From: Anastrepha obliqua | Lineage: Eukaryota; Arthropoda; Insecta; Diptera; Tephritidae | DNA length: 64,000 nt | Assembly (NCBI RefSeq): GCF_027943255.1 | Contig: NC_072895.1 | Span: 33,640,001 to 33,704,000, forward strand | Direction: 5' to 3' | Shown here: one piece after another, positions 1-10,367 of the stretch | How positions within the stretch are numbered: the first letter of the stretch is position 1 | Layout: each line of letters starts with the position of its first letter | Position numbers and translations under genes: made by a program | Notes under the pieces: generated by a model | The model's input: only the letters and a program-made list of their open reading frames with translations | Told to the model about the DNA's origin: nothing | Databases searched by the model: none

Positions 1-465
1 TTACTTTTTTTAATTTTTCCTTTTTTCTTTTTAATTTTATTTAATGTTTTTTTTATTTAATTTTTCCTTTTTTATAAATTTTTTAAAATTTAATTTGCTT
101 TTTTTAGTTTTTTTTTTAATTTTTCCTTTTTTTGTTTTTATTTAATTTTCATTTCTTATTTTTTAATCTATTATTAATTTGTTTTTGTTTTTAATTAAAT
201 ATTTCCTTCCTTTATTTAATTTTTTTTATTTCATTTGCTTTTTTATTTAATTTGTTTACTTTTTTTAATTTTTAATTTTTCCTTTTTAATTTTTTTATTT
301 AATTAGCTTTTTCTATTTAATTTTTTTTATTAAATTTTTCCTTTTTTATTTTATTTTTTTATTTAATTTGCTGTTTTTAATTTGTTTATCTGCGCATTCA
401 TTGTGCGAGTGATTCACGCGCTAACTGTGCGATTTTTTTATATTTTTTTTTTTAGTTTTTTATTG
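1..465. repeat. T-rich higher-order tandem array, left part
   Basis: Nearly pure T/A sequence built from short variants of 'tttaatttgctttttt' and 'tttaatttttcctttttta'. At 391-432 it carries one GC-richer core (tgcgcattca, ttgtgcgagt, actgtgcg). The same core recurs at 5830-5870 and 6666-6710, which marks a longer repeat unit. No gene is seen. The array continues at 5180 on the other side of an inserted LINE. Confidence 0.85.
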
Positions 466-598
466 AATTTGCTTTTTTGGTTGGTTGGTTGGTTTAAGGG
501 TGACCCCGCATCGGAGTGCCACATAGACCGCAAGTTGGGTCCGTTGTGTTGCCCTAGAGCTCATTATTTTAAATGATTTCTCCACCTAACCGAGATTT

Positions 599-3500
599 TT
601 ATTGTAGATTTTGGTCAAAGATATTAATTCGTTTCGAAAATTTGATGAGAGATTCGATTTTCAGGTCCGAGAGTACTGAAAGATTGTCAATAGTTGGAGA
701 GCCTAGAAGAGCGAGTCGACTTCTGGCTAGACCCGGACAACTGCACAGCAAATGTCTGCTCGATACTTCCTCATCTTCGTCCTCGCAGTATCTGCACAGG
801 TCGTTTTGAGGAACCCCGAGCCGACGTGCGTGAGTGCCCAAAAGGCAGTGGCCGGTGATAAGAGATGTTATATGCCTTAGTTCGTGTTTCGAAAGACTTA
901 TAAGGGTTTTTGTCTGTTTCAGATTGTAGGATGGCCAGATTTGTCTGGTCGTAACGCAAGTAGTTTCCACTCGCCACCTCCGATCAGCAACGCTGTGAAA
1001 TTCTCGATCAATGAGTAATTTACATGTTGAGAGCGGAATGTGGATTGTGGGTAAGTTACTGACATATGATTGCGCAGCTCCAGCTCTTGCGAGCTCATCA
1101 GCTTTGCAGTTACCTTCGAATCCACTGTGACCCGGTATCCAGATAACTTGGACAGAATTCTGAACACTTATCTCGTTAAGAGATAAGAGACAGGATCGAA
1201 CCACATCTGAGTGGGTATAAGAGGAGCTGAGTGCTCGAACGGCCGCTTGACTGTCGGTGAAAAAGCGGATATCCTCTAGTGATATTCTATTTTCTAAGAG
1301 AGTTTTCGCAGCATACCAGATAGCGCATACTTCCGCTTGGAATACGCTACAGTAGTCGGGTAATCTAAATGATAGATTGATGTGAGGGGAATTGGAAAAG
1401 ATTCCAAATCCCACTTTGCCGTCTTGTTTTGAACCATCTGTATATATAGTCAGAGGGCCATCGATTTCGGTAAGATTTGTCTTCCATTCTTCCCTAGTTG
1501 GGAGTGAACAGGAGAATAGCAAGGGTGGTGATGGAAGACTTACATGATAGTCTATGTCGGAAGAGATAACAGTGTTCCTGTTCAGTATGGCCGAATGGCC
1601 AAGATACTTATTCCATTTCGATATAGCATTCATGCGTGTCGCTGCTTTCGCTGCAATCGCTTTGCCAGCCAGATCGATAGGGAGCAAGTGAAGCAACGTA
1701 TTTAGAGCCTTAGTAGGTGTTGTACTTAAGCATCCTGTTATCAGGAGGCAGGATGTTCTTTGAACTCGATCAATTGTGGCTACTCTACACCGTTTTTCGA
1801 GTGCTGTCCACCATACAACCACACCGTAGAAGAGTATCGGTTTGATGATCGAGGTATATATCCAATAAATGATCCGAGGTGAAAAACCCCAGGTTTTGCC
1901 TATAGCTTTCTTACAAGTATAAAGAGCTATGAAGGCTTTTTTGCATCTGTTTTCGATGTTCAATTTCCAACTCAACTTCCTATCTAGAATAACTCCTAGA
2001 TATTTAGCTGAGTCAGATAGGAGTAATGATTCCCCTTTTAAAGTTATTGTTTGCAGTGGAGGAGATTGTTGTTTCCTATTGAAGAGAACAAGATCTGTCT
2101 TTGCTGGATTCGCATTTAGTCCGCATTCGGTGCACCATTTTGACAGAATATTGATTGAGCGTTGCATGAGCTCAGTAAGAGTATTCAGGTGTTTGCCTGA
2201 CACGCAGAGAGCAATATCATCTGCATAGGCTACAACCTTGCAGCCTGCTTTTTCGAGATTTCGGAGCAAACTGTTTACAGCGAGATTCCAGAGAAGGGGT
2301 GAAAGTACTCCGCCTTGAGGGGTGCCTTTGACGGCGTACATTCTCATGCGGCTTAACCCAAGCTCTGCAGTGATTATTCTACTTTGGAGCATTTGTTCGA
2401 TCATCTTTCGGATGGAGTAATTGATACCCAATTTGGCAATTTCAGACAAAATAGCGTTGGGTTCAATATTATTGAAAGCACCTTCTATGTCCATAAATGC
2501 GACAAGAGAGTACTCCTTATTGTGAAGGGAAGTTTCCACTGTTTGCACCAGTGAATGAAGTGCCGTTTCAGTCGATTTCCCTTTAGTGTAGGCATGTTGT
2601 GCCTCTGAGATCAACTTAGTATCAAGTTGGGTTTTGATTTGCTCATCTAAGACTTTTTCAAAAGCTTTTAAGCAAAAAGAGGTTAGGCTAATGGGCCTGA
2701 AGTCGTTTGGTTTACAGTGTGAAGGCTTCCCCGTTTTCGGAATGAATACTACCTTCGATTTCTTCCAAATTGTCGGAAGATAAGACAGATTTAAACACTT
2801 GTTAAAGATCGTGGTTAACCAAGGCAGTAGAATTTCTAGTCCTTCTTGAAGTTCTGCTGGAATGATGTTGTCAGGACCTGGTGATTTAAATTTTTTAAAG
2901 CTTAGTATTGCTGTAGAGATGCTATTAGAGCTGATTAGATCTGATCTATTCCCATAATTACTCTGAAAAGTGCTGGGAAGTGCAGGTAAGTTGGCAACAC
3001 AGCCTGGAAAGTGAGATTCTAGAAGTATTCTAAGAGTGTGGTCAGTTGAAGTAGTCCAAGTTCCATCTTGAGTCATGATAAAACTGGGAGAGACTGGGTT
3101 TGAAGCAAGAATCTTGCGTAGTCTGCTTACTTCTGAGGTGTTCTCTAATTCTTGAGTGTATGATCGCCAGGATGTGCGTTTTGCACTTCTGACGGCTTTC
3201 TTAAAGTCTTTGAGACATTGTCGATATTCTTCCCATTCGTCTGTTATTTTAGATTGGTTAAAGAGTTTCCGAGTTCGATTGCGAAGTTCTGAGATTTCTG
3301 GAGTCCACCAAAAAGGTTTATGCTTACCTCCTGTTTTCGTCAGGGGGCAAGATTGTCGTGCTGCGCTTTGACACGTCTTCGTTATTATGTTGACAGCGTT
3401 TTCGATATCGTTTTTATTTGCCATTTCAAACTGCCTGATATCAGGAAGTCCATTGGCAAGATGTTCTTTATATTTGATCCAATTCATACGTTTTTTGTTA

Positions 3501-4219
3501 AGGTACTTCATGGGTTTTGCCGTTTCGGCTTTTAAAGTGAATGTTATATATTGGTGGTCGGAAAAAGAGTGCTGTTTATCAACGCTCCAGTCCTGCACCA
3601 GTTGTGTACATGATTCGCTAGCAAGAGTAATATCGAGTACCTCTCTTCTAGACGAGTTAAGAAACGTAGGGACATCACCTCTATTACATATATCAAGCTT
3701 ATTCGCTAGAATATAATCAAAAAGTTGCTCACCTCGTGTGTTGTTGTTTGTACTGCCCCAAACAGTATTATGTCCATTAGCGTCTGCTCCAATAATGACG
3801 CGTTTCTGGATCAGATGCGCCGTATTGACGAGCCTCCTCACTGCTTCAGGAGGAGGCGCCTCCGCTGCGTCGTAAGGCATGTAAGCCGACACAATCCAGA
3901 TCGGGCCGTGGACTGCTTCAACCTCTATGGCAGTGGTGTCAGCATTGCTAAGGGGAAGAAGAAAAGCATTAATATGTTTTCGAATGAGAATACAAGAGCG
4001 CGATCTACCGTTAGCCTCACCTTGAAACAAGGTGTAGTGCCTATCTTTCAGGCCGCATATCTTGTTGTTTGATATCCAAGGTTCTTGGATGAGAATGATG
4101 TCTTCTCTGAGGTCAGAGAGACGAAGAATGAGGGCTGCCGAGGCAGCCTTAGAGTGGTGCAGATTAATCTGCAGCACTTTTAGAGGGACATTCGATGACT
4201 GTGGCGTTCGCGTCATCAC
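599..4219 (-). CDS. LINE ORF2: endonuclease / reverse transcriptase / RNase H
   Basis: An uninterrupted 1206-residue polyprotein for target-primed reverse transcription. The AP-type endonuclease covers about residues 13-235 (QINLHHSKAA, IQEPW, GADANGHN, SDHQ). The reverse transcriptase covers about 420-770 (DFRPISLTSF, MDIEGAF, GTPQGGVLSPLLW, YADD at about 665-668, KYLGVILDRKLSW). RNase H covers about 920-1060 (TIYTDGS with Asp near 928, QAEVCAIW, FFTDSQAA, PGHSGFEGNCKADELA). A CxxC...H...C cluster near 1141-1165 is a C-terminal zinc motif. It overlaps ORF1 by 56 nt in another frame, as is usual for such LINEs. There are no internal stops, so the insertion is recent or was kept intact by chance. 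Because ORF1 is truncated this copy is probably not autonomous. Confidence 0.93.
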   Translation of the reverse strand: MMTRTPQSSNVPLKVLQINLHHSKAASAALILRLSDLREDIILIQEPWISNNKICGLKDRHYTLFQGEANGRSRSCILIRKHINAFLLPLSNADTTAIEVEAVHGPIWIVSAYMPYDAAEAPPPEAVRRLVNTAHLIQKRVIIGADANGHNTVWGSTNNNTRGEQLFDYILANKLDICNRGDVPTFLNSSRREVLDITLASESCTQLVQDWSVDKQHSFSDHQYITFTLKAETAKPMKYLNKKRMNWIKYKEHLANGLPDIRQFEMANKNDIENAVNIITKTCQSAARQSCPLTKTGGKHKPFWWTPEISELRNRTRKLFNQSKITDEWEEYRQCLKDFKKAVRSAKRTSWRSYTQELENTSEVSRLRKILASNPVSPSFIMTQDGTWTTSTDHTLRILLESHFPGCVANLPALPSTFQSNYGNRSDLISSNSISTAILSFKKFKSPGPDNIIPAELQEGLEILLPWLTTIFNKCLNLSYLPTIWKKSKVVFIPKTGKPSHCKPNDFRPISLTSFCLKAFEKVLDEQIKTQLDTKLISEAQHAYTKGKSTETALHSLVQTVETSLHNKEYSLVAFMDIEGAFNNIEPNAILSEIAKLGINYSIRKMIEQMLQSRIITAELGLSRMRMYAVKGTPQGGVLSPLLWNLAVNSLLRNLEKAGCKVVAYADDIALCVSGKHLNTLTELMQRSINILSKWCTECGLNANPAKTDLVLFNRKQQSPPLQTITLKGESLLLSDSAKYLGVILDRKLSWKLNIENRCKKAFIALYTCKKAIGKTWGFSPRIIYWIYTSIIKPILFYGVVVWWTALEKRCRVATIDRVQRTSCLLITGCLSTTPTKALNTLLHLLPIDLAGKAIAAKAATRMNAISKWNKYLGHSAILNRNTVISSDIDYHVSLPSPPLLFSCSLPTREEWKTNLTEIDGPLTIYTDGSKQDGKVGFGIFSNSPHINLSFRLPDYCSVFQAEVCAIWYAAKTLLENRISLEDIRFFTDSQAAVRALSSSYTHSDVVRSCLLSLNEISVQNSVQVIWIPGHSGFEGNCKADELARAGAAQSYVSNLPTIHIPLSTCKLLIDREFHSVADRRWRVETTCVTTRQIWPSYNLKQTKTLISLSKHELRHITSLITGHCLLGTHARRLGVPQNDLCRYCEDEDEEVSSRHLLCSCPGLARSRLALLGSPTIDNLSVLSDLKIESLIKFSKRINIFDQNLQ

Positions 4220-5177
4220 CGCTATCTAAAAGACTATCCTCGTCCTCGAGTTGAATGTTAAATAAGTTTCCCACAAGTTCGCTGTTTGATTCCGAGTCGG
4301 ACTCAATCGTCGAATCTTGTGAGAGAGGCTTATCGACATCCATCTCTGGGGCCGCCGTACTCTCTTCGCTGGGTGCGAGGAGATTTTTCGGCTGATAGGT
4401 CCAAATGGTAGTGGTAGTGAACCCGAATGCCACAATCCCCTTGCGGTCGTCCAGTGCTTGAACGCTTTCCTGGTCCAGGAGCAGCGTGACATGTCTGGAG
4501 TTTCCTGAAGGCTCTTCCACCTTAACTACCCTCCAGTTTTCGGTGGGTAGGTTCGGGTTTCCGATCTTCAGTAGCTCCAGGATGGTTTCCGGATCGGATG
4601 GCTCTACAGGTATCCTTGCTCTGCCGCGGGGTTTGTTAGGAATTTCACTCTTTTTGATGAGTTGGAGATTCGCTCCGGGCCATACCTCGCCGAGTCGGTC
4701 GAGGGCCTTGCCGTACAGGCTGACCGAACGTTGATCCGAGCACGCGATCAACTTGACCCTTGCCTGGAACCATCCCGCGTCAGAGCAGAAAGGAGGAGGC
4801 CCTGGGTTCTGTTTCAGAACGTCCAGGTATCCCAACTGAAGTTTTCTCTCCACAATCTTCCAGTTTGATGGAGAGATGAAACCGTCAGGGTGGCTTTTAT
4901 CCACCACCGCCATGACCAGACTATCTCTGGCAACTTCGCAGAACTTGCGTATTTTGACCTCAGAGGAAGCTTTGTGCTTCTTGGGGTCGTTGGAGCTATG
5001 AGGATCCTCTGAAGACCGCTGCCGCTTAGCTGCACTCGGTTTCTCTTTGGACGCCTCATACTTCCGAAGAAACTCCCGGGCCCAACCGAGAGTTGACCTT
5101 TGTTGGTCGGACAGCTCCTCCTCAGGGGTTTTGCCGAACTTTTCCGTAAGGAAGGTGGCGCGTCTTCGATCTCTGTA
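4164..5177 (-). CDS. LINE ORF1 (gag-like), 5'-truncated
   Basis: An open frame of 337 codons runs from 5177 (just after an in-frame TGA in the flanking array at 5178-5180) to the stop at 4164. The first in-frame ATG is at 4913. The upstream part is charged (KEKPSAAKRQR, HSSNDPKKHK) and continues smoothly into the ATG-started part, so the natural start lay further 5' and was lost by truncation. The protein is basic at the N-side and acidic at the C-side. I see no complete CCHC zinc knuckle. By position it is the RNA-binding ORF1 of the LINE. Confidence 0.7.
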   Translation of the reverse strand, partial: YRDRRRATFLTEKFGKTPEEELSDQQRSTLGWAREFLRKYEASKEKPSAAKRQRSSEDPHSSNDPKKHKASSEVKIRKFCEVARDSLVMAVVDKSHPDGFISPSNWKIVERKLQLGYLDVLKQNPGPPPFCSDAGWFQARVKLIACSDQRSVSLYGKALDRLGEVWPGANLQLIKKSEIPNKPRGRARIPVEPSDPETILELLKIGNPNLPTENWRVVKVEEPSGNSRHVTLLLDQESVQALDDRKGIVAFGFTTTTIWTYQPKNLLAPSEESTAAPEMDVDKPLSQDSTIESDSESNSELVGNLFNIQLEDEDSLLDSGDDANATVIECPSKSAAD

Positions 5178-5179
5178 TC

Positions 5180-6750
5180 AATTTGCTTTTTTACTTAAAT
5201 TTTTTTTCTCAAAATTTCCTTTTTTATTTAATTTGTTATTTTTTATTTAAATTTTTACTTTTTTATATATTTTTTTAATTAATTTGCTTTTTTTTAATTA
5301 TGTTTTTTTTTAATTTTTCTTTATTTATTTATTTATTTTTTCATTAAATTTGTTTTTTAGTTAAATTTTCCTTACTTAATTTAATTTTTTTTATATAATT
5401 TGCTGTTTTTAATTTTAATTTTACGTTTTTTTATTTTTTTTTATTTAATGTTTTTTTTATTTAATTTTTCCTTTTTTATAAATTTTTAAAAATTTAATTT
5501 GCTTTTTTTAGTTTTTTTTTGTTAATTTTACTTTTTTTTTGTTTTTATTTAATTTACATTTTTTATTTTTTAATTTATTAATAATTTGTTTTTGGTTTTA
5601 ATTTAATTTTTTATTTAATTTTTTTATTTAATTTTTTTTTTATTTTATTTTTTTTTATTTAATTTGCTTTTTTATTTGTTTAATTTGTTTATTTTTTTAA
5701 TTTTTAATTTTTCCTTTTATCTTTTTATTTTGTTATTAAATTAGCTTTTTCTATTAAATTTTTCTTTATTAAATTTTTCCTTTTTTATTTTATTTTATTA
5801 TTTAATTTGCTGTTTTTAATTTTTTTATCTGCGCATTCATTGTGCGAGTGACCACGCGCCAACTGTGCGCAACGGTTTAAATTCCAATTCTTTTCTTACT
5901 TTTTTTTAATATATTTTTCTTTATTTAATTTTTTTTATTTATTGTTTTTTTTTTAGTTTTTTATTTCATTTGCTTTTTTACTTAAATTGTATTTTTTTCA
6001 AATTTTCCTTTTTTATTTAATTTGCTATTTTTTATTTAAATGTTTCCTCTTTTATATATTTTTTTAAATTAATTTGCTTTTTATTTAATTAATTTTTTTT
6101 TAGTTTTACATCTTTTTATTTATTTTTTATTTAATTTGATTTTTTTTATATAATTTGCTTTTTTTTAATTAATTTTTCTTTTTAATTTTTCCTTTTTGTA
6201 TTTATTTAGTTTTTCATTAAATTTGTTTTTTATTTAATTTTTCCTTATTTAATTTAATTTTTTTTATTTCATTTGCTTTTTTAAAATATTATTTTTTTTA
6301 ATTTTAGGTTTTTTAATTTTTTTTATTTAATTTGTTTTTTTTTTTTGTATTTAATTTCTCCTTTTTTATAAATGTTTTTAAATTTAATTTGCTTTTTTTT
6401 AATTACTTTTTTTTTAATTTTTCCTTTTCTTTTAATTTAATTTGCTTTTTTTTGATTTTGTTTTTTTTTTTTATTTAATTTTTCCTTTTTTATAAATTTT
6501 TTTTATTTAATTTGCTTTTTTTAATTTAAATTTTTTTTTTATTTAATTTTTCCTTTTTTATCAATTTTTTTTTATTTAATTTGCTTTTTTTAATTTAATT
6601 TTTTTTTTATTTAAATGTTCCTTTTTTTTATTTAATTTTCTTTTTTTATTTAAATTTTGTTTATCTGCGCATCCACTGTGCGAGTGATCAACGCGTCAAC
6701 TAGGCGCATCGATTTAAATTTCAATTTTTTCTTATTTTTTTTATTTTTTT
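5180..6750. repeat. T-rich higher-order tandem array, right part
   Basis: Same T-rich blocks as 1-465, with GC-richer cores at 5830-5870 and 6666-6710 (836 bp apart). After subtracting the LINE, the spacing between the 391 and 5830 cores is about 725 bp, so the unit is about 0.7-0.85 kb with length variation. The block around 5955-6015 is an uninterrupted copy of the sequence into which the LINE inserted. No coding potential. Confidence 0.85.
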
Positions 6751-7253
6751 GTTTATCAATATTTTCCACACCCAGCCAAAAATCAAATAAGTGTTTAGTA
6801 GACTTAATAATTATAGCCAATTAAATATTTGGTGTGAAAAATATGATATTTCTTCGACGCACTTGCTTAGCCAAAAATAGAACGGGGTACGGCAAAAAAA
6901 AAAAAAAAATAGTATTATGCGTAAATATAACGCTAATTAATGGTGCACGTCGCATTGGCTTGTAGGTAAGTGGTGCCCACAACGATATACAGGGTGCATT
7001 TATGCTCCAGGTCAATTTTGTTTCGTTGCGGTTAATAATGAAATATTATGAAAAATCTAATAGCGAAGCCAATCAGTGAAGTTATTAATTTTTTTTTTAA
7101 TAATTCAATTGAATTTTGAATATAAAGTTTGTCAGTGAAGTGTTTTGACGTCTGCTAATCTAGCGAACTTCAGACATGATGTCCAAGAAATATGTATTTT
7201 TAATGATTTTCTTGCAATCACTAGTTTTATTTTACCAATATAATATATATTTT
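6751..7253. other. AT-rich spacer without recognisable gene
   Basis: I see no gene, transposon end or RNA gene here. The only ORF of note (about 64 codons, minus) has no recognisable similarity. Confidence 0.5.
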
Positions 7254-7880
7254 TTGTATGGCAGCATCGTTTTTAGTTTGCAAATTAGGCCTTCATGCCA
7301 CACTTTATCGAATGGCTGAGCTACATCAAGAAATATTGTTGAACAAACTTGGTTGTTTTCTACAGCTTCTTCAATGGTTTATACTAAGCGATGTATTTGA
7401 TCGATCGTGAATGATCGTCTCTCTTGAAAACCAAATTGGTGGGAAGTTATTAGTTGCTTGTATTCTATTATTTGCTTTAGGCGTTTGGAAACAAATTTTT
7501 CAAATAGCTTTCCGATTACTGGAAGTAATGCTATTGGGCGATAGGATGTGACCTCATTGGGATTCTTTCCCGGCTTTGCAATCATTTTAATTTCAGAAAT
7601 CTTCCAGTGCATTGATATATATTTGAATATTCAAGCATGCATTGATTATTGAAGTGAGTTTTATTAATGCTTTAGGTGATCAATGAAATTTTCTTGGAGA
7701 AATCATCAATGGTAAAATTTTCAATTTCAAGAGATTCTTGGACAGTGGGAGGAGGCAGGAACTGCTTTGCTTTTCTCATGGTTCAAAGATGAGGCTATTG
7801 TGCGAATAACTCAGTCATATCCAAATCACTTTTTGCCCATACTTGATTACCATTAAGATGTTTGATTATTGGGGGGATTG
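7254..7880 (-). pseudogene. Jockey-type LINE reverse-transcriptase fragment
   Basis: Reading the minus strand from 7880 gives a broken RT: the pre-palm segment (PPPTVQESLEIENFTIDDF), then a frameshift, then KPGKNPNEVTSYRPIALLPV and HQFGFQ, then a stop near 7378, then TIFLDVAQPFDKVWHEGL ending near 7254. These are the fingers and palm signatures of jockey-clade RTs. Both ends are missing and at least two frame breaks are present. Confidence 0.75.
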
Positions 7881-8456
7881 TGCAAGACTGCACAATTTGC
7901 GGTACGCGGAGAATCACTCATAGGTATATTAGCTGGTGCCTGTGGCTACAAAAACTTGACGGTAAGTCAAACAATTTGTGTTTTCAAGCTGATTTTTTTT
8001 TAATTTTATTTTAAAGTTTTAGATTGTTCAATAAGTTTTGCGGTTCGATAAAATAAACACAATTTTATGGTTTGAAATACACTTTGTTATTCAGTACAGA
8101 CTCCCTGAACAACAATAGACTTCTGCGAACGAGATTCCAATTTATGAATTTTATCCCTGAAGTGAGCATCTGAAAGGCGTGCAAAATACGCTTCCACAGC
8201 TGTTATGACCTCAACATTTGATGAAAAACGCTTTCCACGCATGAATTTCTTTAGGTTTGGAAACAGATGGAAGTCGCTAGGGGCCAAATCTGGTGAATAC
8301 GGTGGATGCTCCAACAATTAGAACTTTAATTCATAGATTTTAGTCATTGTCAAAATGCTCTTGTGAGACGCGGTGCATTGTCCTGATGAAAAATAATTTC
8401 TTTCTTATGCAAACTGGGCCTTTTTTTACAAATTTTTTCCTTGAGCTGGTCTACTA

Positions 8457-9398
8457 AAGCGTTTTTCAATAGGTGCGCTTCAACTTTTTTCCGATAGGGA
8501 GGGCGAACGACGCAATATTTTTTATTTTTCGCTTGTCATTTGTAAACTTCATTAGTATACATTTCATCATGGAACGCTACACATTTGAGCAACGATTGCA
8601 AATCGTGCAAATTTTTTATGAAAATAATCGTTCTGTTGTCCTACTGTAATCCAGATTTTTTCCAAAAAATAATCTTCAGTGATGAAGCTCACTTTTGGCT
8701 CAATGGCTTTGTCAACAAGCAAAATATGCGTTACTGGGTAGAAAGCAATCCACACGTGATTCATGAGGCACCGTTGCATCCCGAAAAAATCACTGTTTGG
8801 TGTGGTTTACATGCCGGCGGCGTAATTGGCCCATATTTTTCGTTGACGAGAACGATCGCCACGTTACTGTGAATGGAAATCGATACCGCGACATGATAAA
8901 CGATTATTTTTGGCCGCAATTGAATGGTAAGGACTTAGACGACATGTGGTTTCAACAGGACGGGGCCACAAGCCACACAGCACACGCTACAATTGATTTG
9001 TTGAAGAGTAAGTTCGATGAGCGCATTATTTCCAGAAATGGACCGGTCGAATGGCCGACGCGCTCGTGTGATTTGACGCCTCTAGACTATTTTCTTTGGG
9101 GGTTATGTGAAGTCATTGGTCTACAGTAACAAGCCGGCGACGATTTGTGAGCTCAGAGCCAATATTGAACGCGAAATTGCTGGAATTTCGGCCGATTTAT
9201 GCAAAAGAGTGGTCGAAAATTGGGTTCAACGATTGGACTTCGTAAAACGTGCACGCGGTGATCATGCAAAAGAAATCGAATTTCATACTTAAATGTATAT
9301 GTTCAAACTCGATAATAAAAAAAAAAATTAGTTAAAAAAGTCAAACCGTTTGTGTTTTATTCAAAAAAAAGTTGAAGCGCTCTTACTGAAAAACGCTT
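8457..9398 (+). mobile_element. Mariner-like (D,D36D) element, internally deleted
   Basis: TIRs of about 37 bp at the two ends (8457 aaagcgtttttcaat..gcgcttcaactttttt; its mirror ends at 9398) are flanked by TA at 8455-8456 and 9399-9400. It carries the start of a transposase (ATG at 8570: MERYTFEQRLQIVQ). It then jumps, with the helix-turn-helix region missing, to the catalytic core starting FSDEAHFWLNGFVNKQN. It is inserted in the mariner spanning 8020-9900. Confidence 0.82.
8570..9292 (+). pseudogene. Broken transposase of the D,D36D element
   Basis: Three frames are needed to read it. A short N-terminus starts at 8570; after a deletion (about 8640) comes SDEAHFWLNGF...VTVWCGLH; a shift near 8845 leads into VTVNGNRYRDMIND..WFQQDGATSHT..RSCDLTPLDYFLWG; another shift near 9105 leads into VYSNKPATICELRANIEREI to the stop at 9292. 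Catalytic residues are the Asp of SDEAH, the Asp of QQDGAT and the Asp of SCDL, 36 residues after the second. The DNA-binding half is mostly deleted. Confidence 0.8.
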
Positions 9399-10003
9399 TA
9401 TTACTATCTATTATTATTTTTTGTTTTACAAGTTCACAAGTAATCTACAAAAAAATTTCATTCGCATCCCGAAAAACTTTTGCTAACACCTTCTTGGTCG
9501 GTTTCTGGGCACGAACTCGTTTCGGAGCCGAAGAACCAGGTTGACACCACTCTTTAACCGCTTGCTTTGATTTAGAATCAGGGTGATAAACCCAAGTCTC
9601 ATCCAAAGTGTTGAATCGACGCACAAAATCCACTTTAACCTTCCGAAAACCCTCTACATTTTGTTGAGAAAGTCACATTCGAATGTGCTTTTGTTCTATT
9701 TGCTAGCGAATGCGGCACCCATTGCGCACACAGCTTTCTGAAACCCAATACTTCAGTCAAAATATTGCTTACACCGCCCAATAAGATACCTGGGGCTTCT
9801 ACTAAATCTCCTTCAGGCACTCGACGATTTTCAGTATATCCTGTATTTTTTCTGAGACTTCTGATGTTTTTGCTCCACTCACAGCTAACCAAAATCATTC
9901 ATACTTAGATCGAATTAAGTTCTTTCTTTACATATCCTTACCAGAAACTTAAATTGGCTTCCGAGTTTTTATTTTAATTTTTTTATTTTTTTTTTACTTC
10001 CAG

Positions 10004-10367
10004 AATCGGCTACAGTGGCGAACCCTGTCTTCTACGTTTGATTTGTGAAACGAACTCCTCTGCTCTCGGTGAGGTAAACGGCATTCTAGGGACATTACTT
10101 CATATAATTTTCTCGTAAGTACTTTAATCTGAATTTTAAGGAAATATTCTAAAACATGAAACATAAAAAAATATACTACAACATGATTTTGCCATTTCCA
10201 GACCGACCACATCTGCAAGTGAAAATCTTCCCCTTTCTTACTATCAAGCCGAAGTGGACGGCGCTCATGGGATGTGCGAACACTACGCGACCGCCTGCGA
10301 GGAGAACCCGTTGGACCTGGTTACTGCGCCACTGGGTGATATTATCGATGATTTAATGCGCGTTTAA
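10004..10367 (+). CDS. DM4/12-family gene copy A, exons 4-5 only
   Basis: Exon 4 is 10004-10114, after ...cttccag and before gtaagt. Exon 5 is 10202-10367, after ...atttccag and ending in TAA. Together they encode GYSGEPCLLRLICETNSS (exon 4) and a tail with SYYQAEVDGAHGMCEHY and PLGDIIDDLM. This matches the C-terminal DM4/12 domain with its four cysteines. Exon lengths and phases match copies B and C (111 nt; 166 nt). No exons 1-3 are found between 1 and 10003, so they lie upstream of the window or were lost. AATAAA follows at about 10390. The function of the family is unknown. It differs from B and C mostly at silent sites, so it is the older branch. Confidence 0.8.

Larger units (their letters stand above)
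479..5179 (-). mobile_element. Non-LTR retrotransposon with RNase H (LOA/R1-like)
   Basis: A LINE on the minus strand with ORF1 (4164-5177) and ORF2 (599-4219). On the plus strand the 3' end is a short ttgg tandem (479-495), that is a CCAA-type tail instead of poly(A). The 5' end stops inside ORF1 at about 5179. Both flanks are the T-rich array, and aatttgctttttt occurs at 466-478 and 5180-5192, a probable 13-bp target duplication. RNase H and the 'GTPQGGVLSPLLW' RT signature suggest the LOA or a related clade; the clade is inferred. Confidence 0.88.
8020..9900 (-). mobile_element. Mariner element relic, split by another transposon
   Basis: Minus-strand mariner. The transposase middle lies at 9400-9898 (ILTEVLGFRKLCAQWVPHSL, VDFVRRFNTLDETWVYHPDS with the first catalytic Asp). 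The C-terminal part lies at 8087-8456 (IIFHQDNAPRLT, then HPPYSPDLAPSDFHLFP with the third Asp). The two halves join across the insertion at 8457-9398. The probable 3' terminal repeat is at 8026-8050 (ttgttcaataagttttgcgg). Several stops and frameshifts make it a dead copy. Confidence 0.8.

Noticed and set aside
1929..4072. Plus-strand ORFs of 70-115 codons
   Set aside because: Antisense to the intact LINE ORF2 at 599-4219.
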